Origin: TMP-86 sp044226865
Lineage (GTDB): Bacteria; Pseudomonadota; Gammaproteobacteria; Steroidobacterales; Steroidobacteraceae
Direction of reading: 5' to 3'
DNA length: 64,000 bases
Assembly: GCA_044226865.1 (NCBI GenBank)
Contig: JBGAGE010000003.1
Span: forward strand, 310,001-374,000
The position numbers and the translations under genes are program-made. Shown piece by piece: positions 45,392 through 54,494 of the stretch; position 1 is the first letter of the stretch; every line of letters begins with the position of its first letter. The notes below the pieces were generated by a model. That model was not told where the DNA came from. It was given only the letters and a program-made list of their open reading frames with translations, and ran no database searches.

Positions 45392-46627
45392 TTACCAGCT
45401 GGCGTGCAGTTGCTTGAGCCCGCGGAACAGGAATCCGGGGCGCCATTGCGGATTCGACACGTCCACCTTCATGCCCGGCAGCTCGCGCGCCAAGGCGGCG
45501 AATGCAACGCGGCCCTCGAGCCGCGCCAGGGCCTGGCCCACGCAATGATGGATGCCACCGCCGAAGGACAGCAGGCGGCTGTCCTTGCGACCGATGTCGA
45601 AGCTGTCGGGGCTGGGGAACACCGCGGCATCGCGATTGGCCGAGCCGACCACGCACAGCACACGCTGCCCGCTCTTCACCGGCTTGCCGTTGACCTCCGC
45701 ATCGTTCAACGCGGTGCGGTAGCTCGCCTGCAGCGAGGACTCATAGCGCAGGACCTCCTCCACCACATTGGCGGATAGGCCTGGATCGGCGACGAGCCTG
45801 GTCCATTGCTCGGGGAAGGTGTGCAGGGTCAACAGGCCATTGCCCAGCATGTGCGCCGTCGTCTCGAACCCAGCGCCGAACATGCCGATGACCACCGTGA
45901 GCAGTTCCCGCCGTGACAGACGGTCGCCGTCCTCGGACGGCACCGCGAGTGCGCTGGTGAGATCGCCGCGCGGGTCGGCGGCACGGCGATCGAACACCGC
46001 GCCGAAGTAGTCGTACAGAAAATCCATCTGGGAATTGGCGAGCTTGAGCTCCGCGTCGGTCAACGCGCGAGTCTCGAAGACCAGGAAGCTGTCGGCCACC
46101 GCGCGCGTCAACGCCGCCATTCGCTGCGGCGTGCGCTCTTCCTCCTCCACGCCCAGCATGTCGCACATCACCAGCGTGGGGAGCTGATAGGCGAACTCGG
46201 ACAGCACCTCCATGCGCCGTCTCGGCTTCACATTGTCGAGTAGCTGGCGGGTGATGGCCTCGATGCGCGGCTGCATGTCGGCAATGCGCTTGGGCGTCAA
46301 GGCATGCGTGACCAGCTTGCGCAGGCGCGTGTGATGCGGCGGATCCTGCATCACGAACACTTCGGAAAGCCAGCGGTAAGCGGATTGCCCGAGCACGTCG
46401 AACCCGGGCGGGTAGAACATCTGGATGTTGCGGACGAACTCGCCCTGGCCAAACTGGGGGTTGCTCAAGACCTCGCGCACATCCGCATAGCGCGAGGCCA
46501 CCCAGTAGCCGCCGGCCGCCCAATGCAGCCCGGGGTCGGCCCGCAGGCGGCTGTAGACCGGATACGGATCCCGGATGAGCCCGGGATCCGCCGGATCGAA
46601 TCGGAAGTCCGCTAGCGCGGCTTCCAT
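45392..46627 (-). CDS. Cytochrome P450
   Basis: The 411-residue soluble bacterial P450 has GAGFETT in the I helix (about residues 251-257), ExxR at Glu291-Arg294, and the heme loop SFGGGIHHCVGQALARLEG with Cys362. It hydroxylates a hydrophobic substrate using electrons from a ferredoxin and reductase, neither of which is in the window. The gene follows a TonB receptor gene by four bases, so the two are likely co-transcribed: the receptor may import the compound the P450 attacks. Confidence 0.9.
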   Translation of the reverse strand: MEAALADFRFDPADPGLIRDPYPVYSRLRADPGLHWAAGGYWVASRYADVREVLSNPQFGQGEFVRNIQMFYPPGFDVLGQSAYRWLSEVFVMQDPPHHTRLRKLVTHALTPKRIADMQPRIEAITRQLLDNVKPRRRMEVLSEFAYQLPTLVMCDMLGVEEEERTPQRMAALTRAVADSFLVFETRALTDAELKLANSQMDFLYDYFGAVFDRRAADPRGDLTSALAVPSEDGDRLSRRELLTVVIGMFGAGFETTAHMLGNGLLTLHTFPEQWTRLVADPGLSANVVEEVLRYESSLQASYRTALNDAEVNGKPVKSGQRVLCVVGSANRDAAVFPSPDSFDIGRKDSRLLSFGGGIHHCVGQALARLEGRVAFAALARELPGMKVDVSNPQWRPGFLFRGLKQLHASW

Positions 46628-46631
46628 GTGT

Positions 46632-48863
46632 TTACAGCTTGAAGTTCAGCGTGAGGCCATAGGTGCGCGGCGGCATCAGCGTGCCCACCTGCACGCTGGA
46701 ATACAGCGGCGCGGTGATGATGTTGTTGGCCTTCACCAGCTTGTCGCCGGCGTTGCGGATCCAGGCCGTCACCGACCAATGGCCATCGGTGGGCTCGTAG
46801 CCGGCGTTGAAATTGAACAACGCGTAGGCCTTCTGCACCGCATCGTCGTTGTTGAATTCGGTGAAGAACACCTTGTCGGAGAACACGGTCTCGCCGTGCA
46901 GCGTGATCTTGCCGGCACCCATCGGGATCCCGTAGGTGAGCCCGACATGACCGCTGTACTTGGGCGCGTTCTGCAGGTAGTTGCCGGAGAGATCGACGGT
47001 GGCGAAGCCCTGGCGATAGTCGCCCTGCAGGAAATCCTTGTACTTGGCGTTCAGGTAGGTAGCCGCCGCGTCCAGCTCCAGGTTTTCCGTGAGCTTGGCT
47101 TCGGTCTCGAGCTCGAGGCCGAAGTTGCGTGCCTTCGCGGCGTTCACGGTCTGCACCGTGCTCTGCGCGTTGACGAACCCGACCTGCAGGTCCTTGTAGT
47201 TGTAGTAGAAGGCGGCAGCGCTGAAGGTGGCGCGGTTGTCCAGATACTTCGTCTTGAACCCGGTCTCGAAGGCCGTCACGTATTCCGGGTTGATCACGTC
47301 GTTGACGCTGCCGATATTGATGACGCCCGATTTGAACCCGCGCGTGACGCTGCCGTACAGCAGCGAACCGCCGTCGGTGCGATGCTCCAGCAACAACCGC
47401 GGGGTCACGGCGTTCCAGCTCTTCTCCTTGTCGGTGGGGACAACAAGGCCGAGTGCATCGAATTGGAAGAAGCCGGTGCCTTTGCGCTTTTCGTTGTTGA
47501 AGCGCGCACCCAGCGTCAGCTTGGTGCGGGTGGCGATCTCCATGGTGCCCTGCAGGTAGACGCCGTAGGCATCGGTCTTGACCTCGCCGGACTGGTTGTA
47601 GAAACCGTTGTCCAAGGCGTTGCAAGGCGTGGGTGCGGCCGGAACGTCCGGCGAGCACTGACCACCGGTGAGCAGGCGCACGATATTGAACAAAGGCACC
47701 TTCACGCTGCCGGGGTTCTTTTCATGAAAGAAGTTGGCGCCGGCCAACCAGTCGATGCCGCCGGCTGTGGCGCTCAGCGTGAATTCCTGGCTGATCGAGG
47801 TGCTTTTCTCGTCGTAGTTGTTCTGACCGAAGAAATGCGCATCCGACACGCCAAGGTCATCGCGGTTGAAGCGCGTGAAATCGCGCCAGGAGGTGACGGA
47901 CTTCAGATCGAAGCCCGACGCCTTCCAGTCCACGATGGCCGTGGCGCTCGAACCATCACGCTGGTTGATCGCGTCCTCGCGAGACCAGATGTTCCGGATA
48001 TTGCCACCGTGTTCGAAGATGGTGGTACCGCCATAGAAATTGGCGGGAATGAAGTTCGACACCGTCGGCCCGAAATAATGAAAGGCGTAGTTGTAGTCGT
48101 CTTCCTTGAAATGATCCGCAACCAGGTCGATGGTCACGTCATCGCTGGCCTTGATGCGCAGCGAGCCGCGGAAAGCGTAGGCATCGCGATCATCCACCGG
48201 CTTGCCTGTGTAGAGATTCTCGCCATAGCCATTGCGCTTTTCCCACTTGCCCGCGAAGCGGGCGGAGACGCGGTCGCTGATCGGGCCGCCGATTGCGCCC
48301 TCGAAGATCTTGGATGAGTAGTTACCCAGGGTGAGGTTGGCGTAGCCGTCCATCACGTCCGTGGGCTTCCTGGTGACCAGGTTGACGACACCCGCCGTGG
48401 CGCCGCGGCCATACGTGGTGCCCTGCGGACCGCGCAGCACTTCCACCCGCTCGAGGTCATAGAACCCGCTGAGCTGCTCGGCGGGACGCGCGATGACGGC
48501 TTCGTTCTGCAGGAAGGCCACCGCGCCGTCGGCGCCGAGGTCGATGGAGGTCAAGCCCACACCGCGGATGAAGGTGCGGTTGACGCCGAACTGGTCGCCC
48601 ACCGACAGGTTGGGCACTGCGGCAGACAGGTCCAGGATATTGGTAATGCCACCGCTTCCCAGGGCATCCGCGCCAATGGCGCTGATGGCGGCCGCGGTGT
48701 CGGAAATCTTGTTCGCCTGCTTGGTGGCCGTGACCACGATTTCTTCCAGGCCGGCGGCGCCCTGTGCGGAATCAGCCGCCAGCGCGGGGAGCGATGCGGC
48801 GGCGCCGATCACAGTGGACGTGGCGAGCGCGCCACAACGAAGCCAGCGATGCGCGAATTTCAT
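46632..48863 (-). CDS. TonB-dependent receptor, second copy
   Basis: The 743-residue outer-membrane protein has a signal peptide, a TonB-box-like EEIVVTATKQ, a plug with TFIRGVGLTSIDLGADGAV and VEVLRGPQGTTYGRGATAG, and a barrel ending in Leu. It belongs to the large group of receptors common in aromatic/terpenoid/steroid degraders. It is only four bases from the P450 gene downstream. Its promoter is shared with the divergent MBL-fold hydrolase. The substrate is unknown. Confidence 0.88.
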   Translation of the reverse strand: MKFAHRWLRCGALATSTVIGAAASLPALAADSAQGAAGLEEIVVTATKQANKISDTAAAISAIGADALGSGGITNILDLSAAVPNLSVGDQFGVNRTFIRGVGLTSIDLGADGAVAFLQNEAVIARPAEQLSGFYDLERVEVLRGPQGTTYGRGATAGVVNLVTRKPTDVMDGYANLTLGNYSSKIFEGAIGGPISDRVSARFAGKWEKRNGYGENLYTGKPVDDRDAYAFRGSLRIKASDDVTIDLVADHFKEDDYNYAFHYFGPTVSNFIPANFYGGTTIFEHGGNIRNIWSREDAINQRDGSSATAIVDWKASGFDLKSVTSWRDFTRFNRDDLGVSDAHFFGQNNYDEKSTSISQEFTLSATAGGIDWLAGANFFHEKNPGSVKVPLFNIVRLLTGGQCSPDVPAAPTPCNALDNGFYNQSGEVKTDAYGVYLQGTMEIATRTKLTLGARFNNEKRKGTGFFQFDALGLVVPTDKEKSWNAVTPRLLLEHRTDGGSLLYGSVTRGFKSGVINIGSVNDVINPEYVTAFETGFKTKYLDNRATFSAAAFYYNYKDLQVGFVNAQSTVQTVNAAKARNFGLELETEAKLTENLELDAAATYLNAKYKDFLQGDYRQGFATVDLSGNYLQNAPKYSGHVGLTYGIPMGAGKITLHGETVFSDKVFFTEFNNDDAVQKAYALFNFNAGYEPTDGHWSVTAWIRNAGDKLVKANNIITAPLYSSVQVGTLMPPRTYGLTLNFKL

Positions 48864-48933
48864 GGACTGTACCCCCCAGGTACGAAAAGAATGCTGCCCC
48901 AGCGGACGCCGGAGCCTATGGTTTTAGCGACGG

Positions 48934-48948
48934 TACTATTAGTATAAT
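48934..48948 (+). promoter_or_regulatory. Palindrome and -10 box between TonB receptor and MBL gene
   Basis: TACTATTAGTA (48934-48944) is a palindrome around one central base, overlapping a TATAAT box (48943-48948) directed toward the MBL-fold gene. The surrounding 117-base gap is AT-rich and carries promoters for both divergent genes. Confidence 0.5.
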
Positions 48949-48980
48949 TTTCTTTATCCTCAGTCAAGTAAGCTTTACCT

Positions 48981-49868
48981 ATGGACCAGCTCCGTATCGG
49001 CGATGTGGTCATCCATCGCATCGAGGAATGGCGGGGAACCTTCCTCACCCCCCAGCAGCTGTTCGTTGGTTTTGACCCACGCGCGTATGAGCAGAGCAAG
49101 TACGCCGTGCCGGCGGGCTGCCTGCACGAGGATGATGCCATCGAGGCGCGCCTGCAGAGCTGGGTGATCGAGCTCGGCGGGCTCACCATCCTGTTCGACA
49201 CCGGCGCAGGAAATGACAAGGTGCGTCCCGGCATCCCGGTCTTTCACCAACTGCGGACGCCCTTCATGCAACGCCTCGCCGAGGCCGGCTTCCAGCCCGA
49301 GGACATCGACGTCGTGGTGTGTTCGCACCTGCATATCGATCATGTGGGTTGGAACACGCGGCTGGTGGAGCAGCGTTGGGAACCCACCTTCCCTAAGGCG
49401 CGCTATGTGTTCCCAAGCGCGGACGCGCATTACTGGGATCCTCGCAACCGACACCTGTTTCCCGACATGATCGGGGAGCAAGTCAACGAGGGCTTCTTCG
49501 AGGACAGCGTACGACCGATCCTGGACAAGGGCCTGGCACAATTGTGGTCCGGGAGCCTGGACGTCGCGCCGGGCGCGCGGCTGGACCCCGCGCCCGGCCA
49601 TACCCCCGGCAGCAGCACACTCATGATCGAAAGCCGCGGCGAGCGCGCGCTGTTCGTGGGCGATGTGCTGCACCATCCCCTGCAGATCTTCAACCCCGGA
49701 TGGAACAGCATCTTCTGCGAGGACGCGGCGCAGGCCCGGGCCAGCCGCCGCGCCGTGCTGGCGCGCGCGGCCGATGAGAACGCCGTGTTGATCCCGGCGC
49801 ATTTTGCCGGGGATAACATGGTGCGGGTGATGCGCGAGGGCGAGGGATTCAAGCCGGAGGCGGTCTAG
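48981..49868 (+). CDS. MBL-fold metallo-hydrolase
   Basis: The 295-residue enzyme has the HxHxDH zinc motif SHLHIDHVGWN (about residues 112-118), DTGAGND, and later PGHTPGSS and HFAGD metal-ligand segments. It resembles lactonase/arylsulfatase-type MBL hydrolases rather than beta-lactamases. It could open a lactone or ester generated by the P450. A metal-binding role is certain only by motif. No signal peptide is visible, so it acts in the cytosol. Confidence 0.86.
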   Translation: MDQLRIGDVVIHRIEEWRGTFLTPQQLFVGFDPRAYEQSKYAVPAGCLHEDDAIEARLQSWVIELGGLTILFDTGAGNDKVRPGIPVFHQLRTPFMQRLAEAGFQPEDIDVVVCSHLHIDHVGWNTRLVEQRWEPTFPKARYVFPSADAHYWDPRNRHLFPDMIGEQVNEGFFEDSVRPILDKGLAQLWSGSLDVAPGARLDPAPGHTPGSSTLMIESRGERALFVGDVLHHPLQIFNPGWNSIFCEDAAQARASRRAVLARAADENAVLIPAHFAGDNMVRVMREGEGFKPEAV

Positions 49869-49878
49869 AGCCGGCTCC

Positions 49879-49910
49879 ACGTTTCCGCGGGAACGTTTCC
49901 CCGGAAACGT
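49879..49910. repeat. Two tandem GTTTCC/GGAAAC palindromes
   Basis: Just after the MBL gene stop, two overlapping palindromes occur: GTTTCC-GC-GGGAAC (imperfect) at 49881-49894, then ACGTTTCC-CC-GGAAACGT at 49893-49910. The same core returns twice in the vapC gene. It could fold as a hairpin or bind a dimeric protein. Confidence 0.75.
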
Positions 49911-50067
49911 CATCGCAGCAAGACCGCAGGAATCGATTCCGCACGCGGCATTTCGCTACAGACCCGCCACATTCAGGCATTGCGACACACCTCGCCACCG
50001 GAGAGGATGGCGCATGCGCAATGCCAAACCCGAACGCAGCACGCACGGCGCTGCCTCGATGCCCGAT

Positions 50068-50092
50068 GATATACTGATCGCTCCTGTATATC
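50068..50092. promoter_or_regulatory. Inverted repeat upstream of vapB, likely autoregulatory operator
   Basis: GATATAC and GTATATC are perfect inverted arms separated by 11 bases, about 18 bases before the antitoxin ATG. TATACT at 50070 may be the -10 box. VapBC complexes commonly repress their own operon through such repeats. Confidence 0.65.
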
Positions 50093-50109
50093 TTACGGAG
50101 AGCGAACCC

Positions 50110-50343
50110 ATGCAAGTCGCCAAGTGGGGCAACAGCCTCGCGGTACGTCTTCCGGTGGCAGTCGTCGAAGCGTTGCAACTGAAGGAAGGGGATCAGGTGG
50201 AAATCCACGTCGAGGGGCGGCGCACCCTGGCCGTGGCAAAGGCTCCCGGCACGCGCGAACTCCTGGCGCGCCTGCGCAAATTTCGCGGGCGCCTACCGGC
50301 GGATTTTCGCTTCGACAGGCTCGAGGCAAATGAGCGCCGCTGA
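50110..50343 (+). CDS. vapB: AbrB/MazE-fold antitoxin of VapBC pair
   Basis: The 77-residue protein starts MQVAKWGNSLAVRLP, the swapped-hairpin AbrB/SpoVT DNA-binding domain of VapB/MazE antitoxins. The C-terminal part, which would neutralise toxin, has Arg-rich and Phe/Arg residues. A GGAG motif lies nine bases before the ATG; upstream in-frame codons have no support. Its end overlaps the toxin start by 14 bases, giving translational coupling. It should bind the inverted repeat upstream. Confidence 0.88.
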   Translation: MQVAKWGNSLAVRLPVAVVEALQLKEGDQVEIHVEGRRTLAVAKAPGTRELLARLRKFRGRLPADFRFDRLEANERR

Positions 50344-50734
50344 CGCCTTCTTCGACACCAGCGTCCTGCTCCACCTCGTTTCCGCGGAAACGCGCAAAGC
50401 CGACCGGGTGGAAGAATTGCTGGCATCCCGCGGGACGATCAGCGTGCAGGTATTGAACGAGTTCATGGCCGTGGCCCGGCGCAAGCTCGGCATGACGACC
50501 GGCGAGGTGCGGGAGATACTCGGCGTGGTGCGCAAGCTCTGCACGGTGGAGGACGTTTCCGCGGAAACGCATGACCGGGCGGCCCTCGTCCACGAGCGCT
50601 ATGGCTTTGGCTTCTTCGATTCGGTGCTGGTTGCATCCGCGCTGATGTCGGGCGCGCGGGACCTCTACACAGAAGACCTGCAGCACGGCCAGGTCATCGA
50701 CAAGCGGCTACGAGTGATCAACCCCTTCAGGTAG
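50330..50734 (+). CDS. vapC: VapC-family PIN-domain toxin (endoribonuclease)
   Basis: The 134-residue PIN protein has the acidic site residues Asp9 (FFDTS), Glu44 (LNEF), Asp97 (FFDSV) and probably Asp116 (YTEDL). VapC toxins cut RNA, often tRNA or rRNA loops. The gene holds two copies of a 14-base palindrome (50378 and 50555), both read in the same frame as VSAET. The start overlaps the end of the antitoxin gene. It is most likely chromosomal and self-contained. Confidence 0.9.
   Translation: MSAADAFFDTSVLLHLVSAETRKADRVEELLASRGTISVQVLNEFMAVARRKLGMTTGEVREILGVVRKLCTVEDVSAETHDRAALVHERYGFGFFDSVLVASALMSGARDLYTEDLQHGQVIDKRLRVINPFR
50377..50392. repeat. GTTTCCGCGGAAAC palindrome within vapC (first copy)
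   Basis: CGTTTCCGCGGAAACG is a perfect 16-bp palindrome coding VSAET at residues 17-21 of VapC. Confidence 0.85.
50554..50569. repeat. GTTTCCGCGGAAAC palindrome within vapC (second copy)
   Basis: The same 16-bp palindrome recurs 177 bases later, again in frame as VSAET at residues 76-80 of VapC. Confidence 0.85.
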
Positions 50735-51944
50735 CGGGTGAGACCAGCAATTCCACCCAGTGGCGCACCGGCACCTGCGTCCCCGCGCTCACGTGCTGCA
50801 GGCAACCGATGTTGCCGGTGGCGATCACATCGGGCTGCAAGGCCTCCAGTGATTGCACCTTGAGGGCGCGCAACTGCGTGGAAATCTCCGGTTGTAGCAG
50901 GGAATAAGTGCCGGCCGACCCGCAACAGCGCGTGGGGTCCGTGGGTTCGAGCACCTCGTAGCCGGCCGCGCCAAGCAAGGACTCCACGCGGCCGCGGATC
51001 TTCTGGCCGTGCTGCAGCGTGCAGGGTGATTGCCAGGCGGCGCGCCTGCCCTCGCCCACCCGGATGCCGGCCTGCCGGATGTCCTGCGCCGAGAGCACCT
51101 CGCTCAAGTCACGCGCCGCGGCCGCAACGCGCGCGGCCTTGGCCGCATAGCGCAAATCATCCCGCAGCACATGGCCGTAATCCTTCACCATCACCCCGCA
51201 GCCGCTGGCCGTCACCAGGATGCACTCGGCGCCCGCATCGAGCTGTGCTCCCCACGCATCCACATTGCGGCGCACCTGCTCCAGGGCCGCCTGCTCACGG
51301 CTCAAGTGATGATTGAGCGCGCCGCAACAGCCACCACCATCGCGGATCACGCTGATGCCGAGGCGATCGAGCAATGCGGCGGTGGCCGCATTGATGGAGG
51401 GCGCGAGCGCGGGTTGCACGCAGCCCTCCAGCACGATCATGCGGCGCGCATGGCGCGGCGCGGGCCACGCCGGCGCTGCGCGCCGCGCAGGAATGGCTCC
51501 TGCCAGCCTGCGAGGCAACAGGCCACGAAATGCCCGCCCGGCGCCCAGCATCGCGGAAAACAGCGGCCGGTTCGATAGGGTCACGCCAAGCATCGTGCGC
51601 AGGAACGCGGTGCCGGCCGGCCGAGGCGCCTGACGCTCGGCCATTTCCCGGCCCACATCGATCAGCTTTCCGTATTTCACGCCGGACGGACACGCCGATT
51701 CACAGGCACGACAGGTCAGGCAGCGATCCAGGTGTTGCTGCGTGATGGCCGACGGCGCCTGGCCCTCGGCCATCTGCTTGATGAGATAAATGCGCCCACG
51801 CGGGCTGTCGAGTTCGCTGCCCAGGACGTGATAGGTGGGACAGGCCGGCAGGCAGAAGCCGCAATGCACGCAACTCTTGATCAGGTCCGCGGCCTCGCGG
51901 GCAACCGGTTCAAGGGCATGATGCTCGGGGAGCGGCGTGTGCAT
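50727..51944 (-). CDS. glcF: Glycolate oxidase iron-sulfur subunit
   Basis: The 405-residue protein has two 4Fe-4S ferredoxin motifs: CVHCGFCLPACPTY and CLTCRACESACPSG, followed by two cysteine-rich CCG-type domains (GCCGALNHHL, RCCGSAGTYS). It moves electrons from the GlcD/GlcE flavin subunits to quinone. Length is normal for GlcF. It is last in the glcDEF set, starting six bases after GlcE. No GlcC regulator is visible nearby. Confidence 0.92.
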   Translation of the reverse strand: MHTPLPEHHALEPVAREAADLIKSCVHCGFCLPACPTYHVLGSELDSPRGRIYLIKQMAEGQAPSAITQQHLDRCLTCRACESACPSGVKYGKLIDVGREMAERQAPRPAGTAFLRTMLGVTLSNRPLFSAMLGAGRAFRGLLPRRLAGAIPARRAAPAWPAPRHARRMIVLEGCVQPALAPSINAATAALLDRLGISVIRDGGGCCGALNHHLSREQAALEQVRRNVDAWGAQLDAGAECILVTASGCGVMVKDYGHVLRDDLRYAAKAARVAAAARDLSEVLSAQDIRQAGIRVGEGRRAAWQSPCTLQHGQKIRGRVESLLGAAGYEVLEPTDPTRCCGSAGTYSLLQPEISTQLRALKVQSLEALQPDVIATGNIGCLQHVSAGTQVPVRHWVELLVSPAT

Positions 51945-51950
51945 GGCGCG

Positions 51951-53018
51951 CTAGAGCTCCTCGTACATCCGGCCACGGTTGAAGATCGCGCGCGGATCGA
52001 ACACGGCCTTGATGGAGGTCTGCAGCCGCATCTGCACGGCGGGCAGGGGCTGGAAAATCCTGCCACTGCGCAGGCGGGTGCGAAAATGCGTGGCGAATCC
52101 GCCCGCCGCCAGCGCTGCGGCACGCAGGCTATCCGCGTCGGCCGGATCCTTGAACCAGCGCTGGGCGCCACCCCACTCCAGCAACGGTGCGCCCTGAAAC
52201 ACGGTGGCCGGTGTGAGCGCCGGCACCACCACGCGCACCAACTCGTGGGCGCCCGCGAAAAACGCATGCGACTGCTCGCGAATGGACGTCCAGAATGCAT
52301 CCCCATCGTCCCCTGCGTCGCCACCCAGGCGCTGGACCGAGGACTGGACCGCGGCTTCCGAACCGCTCACGCGCACATACAGTCTTTCCTGCATCCAGCA
52401 AGTGGCGGAAATGCAAGACGGCCGTCCCGCCCACTCACTCATGCGCTTCAAGGCGGCTGCCGCGTCCAGCTCGAACACCCGCGTCGCCGATTGTGGCGCT
52501 CGCGGCAACACCTTGAGCGAGACATCGAGGATGACGCCCAGCGTGCCGAGGCTCCCCACCGTCGCGCGCGCGATGTCATAGCCGGCGACATTCTTCATGA
52601 CCTGGCCGCCGAAACGCAGGGTTTTCCCTTCCGCCGACATCAAGGTGACGCCGAGCACATAGTCCTTGACCGCACCGGCGTACGCGCGGGCCGGGCCCGC
52701 GATGCCGCAGGCGATGGTGCCGCCCAGCGTGGCGCCGGCGCCAAAATGTGGCGGCTCGAACGGCAGCGCCTGGCCGGCGGCGCCGAGCATCGCCTCGACT
52801 TCCGCCAGTGGTGTCCCGGCGCGTGCCGTCAGCACCAATTCCGCCGGGTCGTAACTGAGGATGCCGCAGTGCCCACCAAGGTGCAGATCGGCGCCCTCGA
52901 CTTCCCGCCCGTAGAACTGCTTGCTGCCACCACCGACGATGCGCAGCGGCGAACCGCCCGCCTGGGCCGCCATCACCTGCTCGCGTATCGCCGCGGTCGA
53001 GTCCGCATCCATCTGCAT
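51951..53018 (-). CDS. glcE: Glycolate oxidase FAD-binding subunit
   Basis: The 355-residue protein has a PCMH-type FAD domain with LRIVGGGSKQFYG, GAGATLGGTIACGIAGP and VMKNVAGYD, typical of GlcE. It forms the glycolate oxidase with GlcD and GlcF at the inner membrane, converting glycolate to glyoxylate. Start ATG overlaps the GlcD stop by one base, so subunits are coupled. Confidence 0.92.
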   Translation of the reverse strand: MQMDADSTAAIREQVMAAQAGGSPLRIVGGGSKQFYGREVEGADLHLGGHCGILSYDPAELVLTARAGTPLAEVEAMLGAAGQALPFEPPHFGAGATLGGTIACGIAGPARAYAGAVKDYVLGVTLMSAEGKTLRFGGQVMKNVAGYDIARATVGSLGTLGVILDVSLKVLPRAPQSATRVFELDAAAALKRMSEWAGRPSCISATCWMQERLYVRVSGSEAAVQSSVQRLGGDAGDDGDAFWTSIREQSHAFFAGAHELVRVVVPALTPATVFQGAPLLEWGGAQRWFKDPADADSLRAAALAAGGFATHFRTRLRSGRIFQPLPAVQMRLQTSIKAVFDPRAIFNRGRMYEEL

Positions 53019-54487
53019 CAGAATCGCGGCAGGTCGGGATGCGGCATGCGGCCCTGATGCACGTGCAGCGCACCGTAATCGGCGCAGCGCGCCAGAGTGG
53101 GCACCGCCTTGCCGGGATTGAGCAGTCCATGCGGATCGAAGGCGGCCTTGAGCGCATGGAAGGCACGCAGCTCATCCGAGTTGAACTGTGTGCACATGGG
53201 CCCGAGCTTCTCCACGCCCACGCCGTGTTCCCCGGTCACCGTGCCGCCCGCTGCCACGCACAGTTCCAGCACCGCGGCCCCGAGTTCCTCGGCATTCTCC
53301 AGTTCACCGGGCTTTCCGGCATCGAACAGGATCAGCGGATGCAGGTTGCCGTCGCCCGCATGAAACACATTGGCGATGGGCAGGCCGTGGCGCCGGGACA
53401 AGTCCTCGATCCCCTGCAGCACCCGCGGCAATTCGCGCCGCGGAATCGTGCCATCCATGCAGTAGTAATCGGGCGCAAGCTTTGCCACCGCCGGGAAGGC
53501 ACTCTTGCGCCCCGACCACATGCGATCGCGCTCGGCGGCATCGGCCGCGCGGCGCAATTCGGTGGCACCCAGCCCCAGCAGGATCTCGCTCACGCGGTCG
53601 ATCTGGAATTCCACGTCCGCATCCACGCCATCCAGCTCGCACAGCAGCAAGGCGCCCGCGCCCGTCGGATAGCCGCAGCGCGCAAACGCCTCCGCCGCCT
53701 GAATGGCCATGGCGTCCATCATCTCGAGACCGGCGGGGACGATGCCCGCACCGATGATGGCCGCAACGCCCGCCGCGCATCTATCCACATCGGCAAAGCC
53801 CGCCAACAGCAACTCGGTGCGCTCCGGCCGCGGCACCAGCTTGACGGTGACTTCGGTGACGATCGCGAGCATGCCCTCCGACCCCGTGAGCAGCGCGAGC
53901 AATTCCAGGCCGCAGGACTCCTGCATCTCATTGCCCAGCGTGATCTCCTCGCCGTCGACGGTCAGCGCCTTCACCTGCAGCAGGTTGTTGAAGGTGAGCC
54001 CGTACTTCAGGCAATGCACCCCACCGGAATTTTCGGCTACGTTGCCGCCGATGGTGCAGGCCACCTGCGAGGAAGGGTCCGGCGCGTAGAACAGCCCGAA
54101 GGGCCGCGCCGCATTCGAAATGGCGAGATTGGTGACGCCCGGCTGCAGGCGCGCAATGCGCCGCGCGGGATCGATCTCGAGGATCTTGTTCAGCCGCGAC
54201 AGCACCAGCAACACGCCGCCCGCCACCGGCTTTGCGCCGCCGGACAAGCCCGTGCCCGCCCCGCGCGTCACCACCGGCACGCCGGCCGCGCAGCACAGGC
54301 GCAGCGCACTGCGCACCTGCTCCACGCTCGAGGGAAGCACGACGATGTCGGGTACCTGACGATGCGAGGACAGGCCATCGCATTCGAAGGCCACACAGGA
54401 CTCGCGTGCGTGCAACACCGCGCCTTCACCCAGTGCCGTTTGCAGTTCCTGAATCAGCGCCTGATTCATATGCAAGGGCGTGGACAC
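53018..54487 (-). CDS. glcD: Glycolate oxidase FAD-linked subunit
   Basis: The 489-residue protein is a PCMH-type FAD-linked oxidase: TRGAGTGLSGGAKPVAGGV, NVAENSGGVHCLKYG and a C-terminal HAGDGNLHP and GTVTGEHGVGVEKL. It oxidises the alpha-hydroxy acid. Substrate is most likely glycolate, though D-lactate is a related option. ATG at 54469 is a shorter alternative start. It follows the CoA-transferase B gene by seven bases. Confidence 0.92.
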   Translation of the reverse strand: MSTPLHMNQALIQELQTALGEGAVLHARESCVAFECDGLSSHRQVPDIVVLPSSVEQVRSALRLCCAAGVPVVTRGAGTGLSGGAKPVAGGVLLVLSRLNKILEIDPARRIARLQPGVTNLAISNAARPFGLFYAPDPSSQVACTIGGNVAENSGGVHCLKYGLTFNNLLQVKALTVDGEEITLGNEMQESCGLELLALLTGSEGMLAIVTEVTVKLVPRPERTELLLAGFADVDRCAAGVAAIIGAGIVPAGLEMMDAMAIQAAEAFARCGYPTGAGALLLCELDGVDADVEFQIDRVSEILLGLGATELRRAADAAERDRMWSGRKSAFPAVAKLAPDYYCMDGTIPRRELPRVLQGIEDLSRRHGLPIANVFHAGDGNLHPLILFDAGKPGELENAEELGAAVLELCVAAGGTVTGEHGVGVEKLGPMCTQFNSDELRAFHALKAAFDPHGLLNPGKAVPTLARCADYGALHVHQGRMPHPDLPRF

Positions 54488-54494
54488 CCCGCGG

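Noticed and set aside
43722..50080. Shared 11-mer TATACTGATCG before the SDR gene (43722) and before vapB (50070)
   Set aside because: It consists largely of a -10-like TATACT; similarity beyond this is short and the genes are unrelated, so chance is likely.
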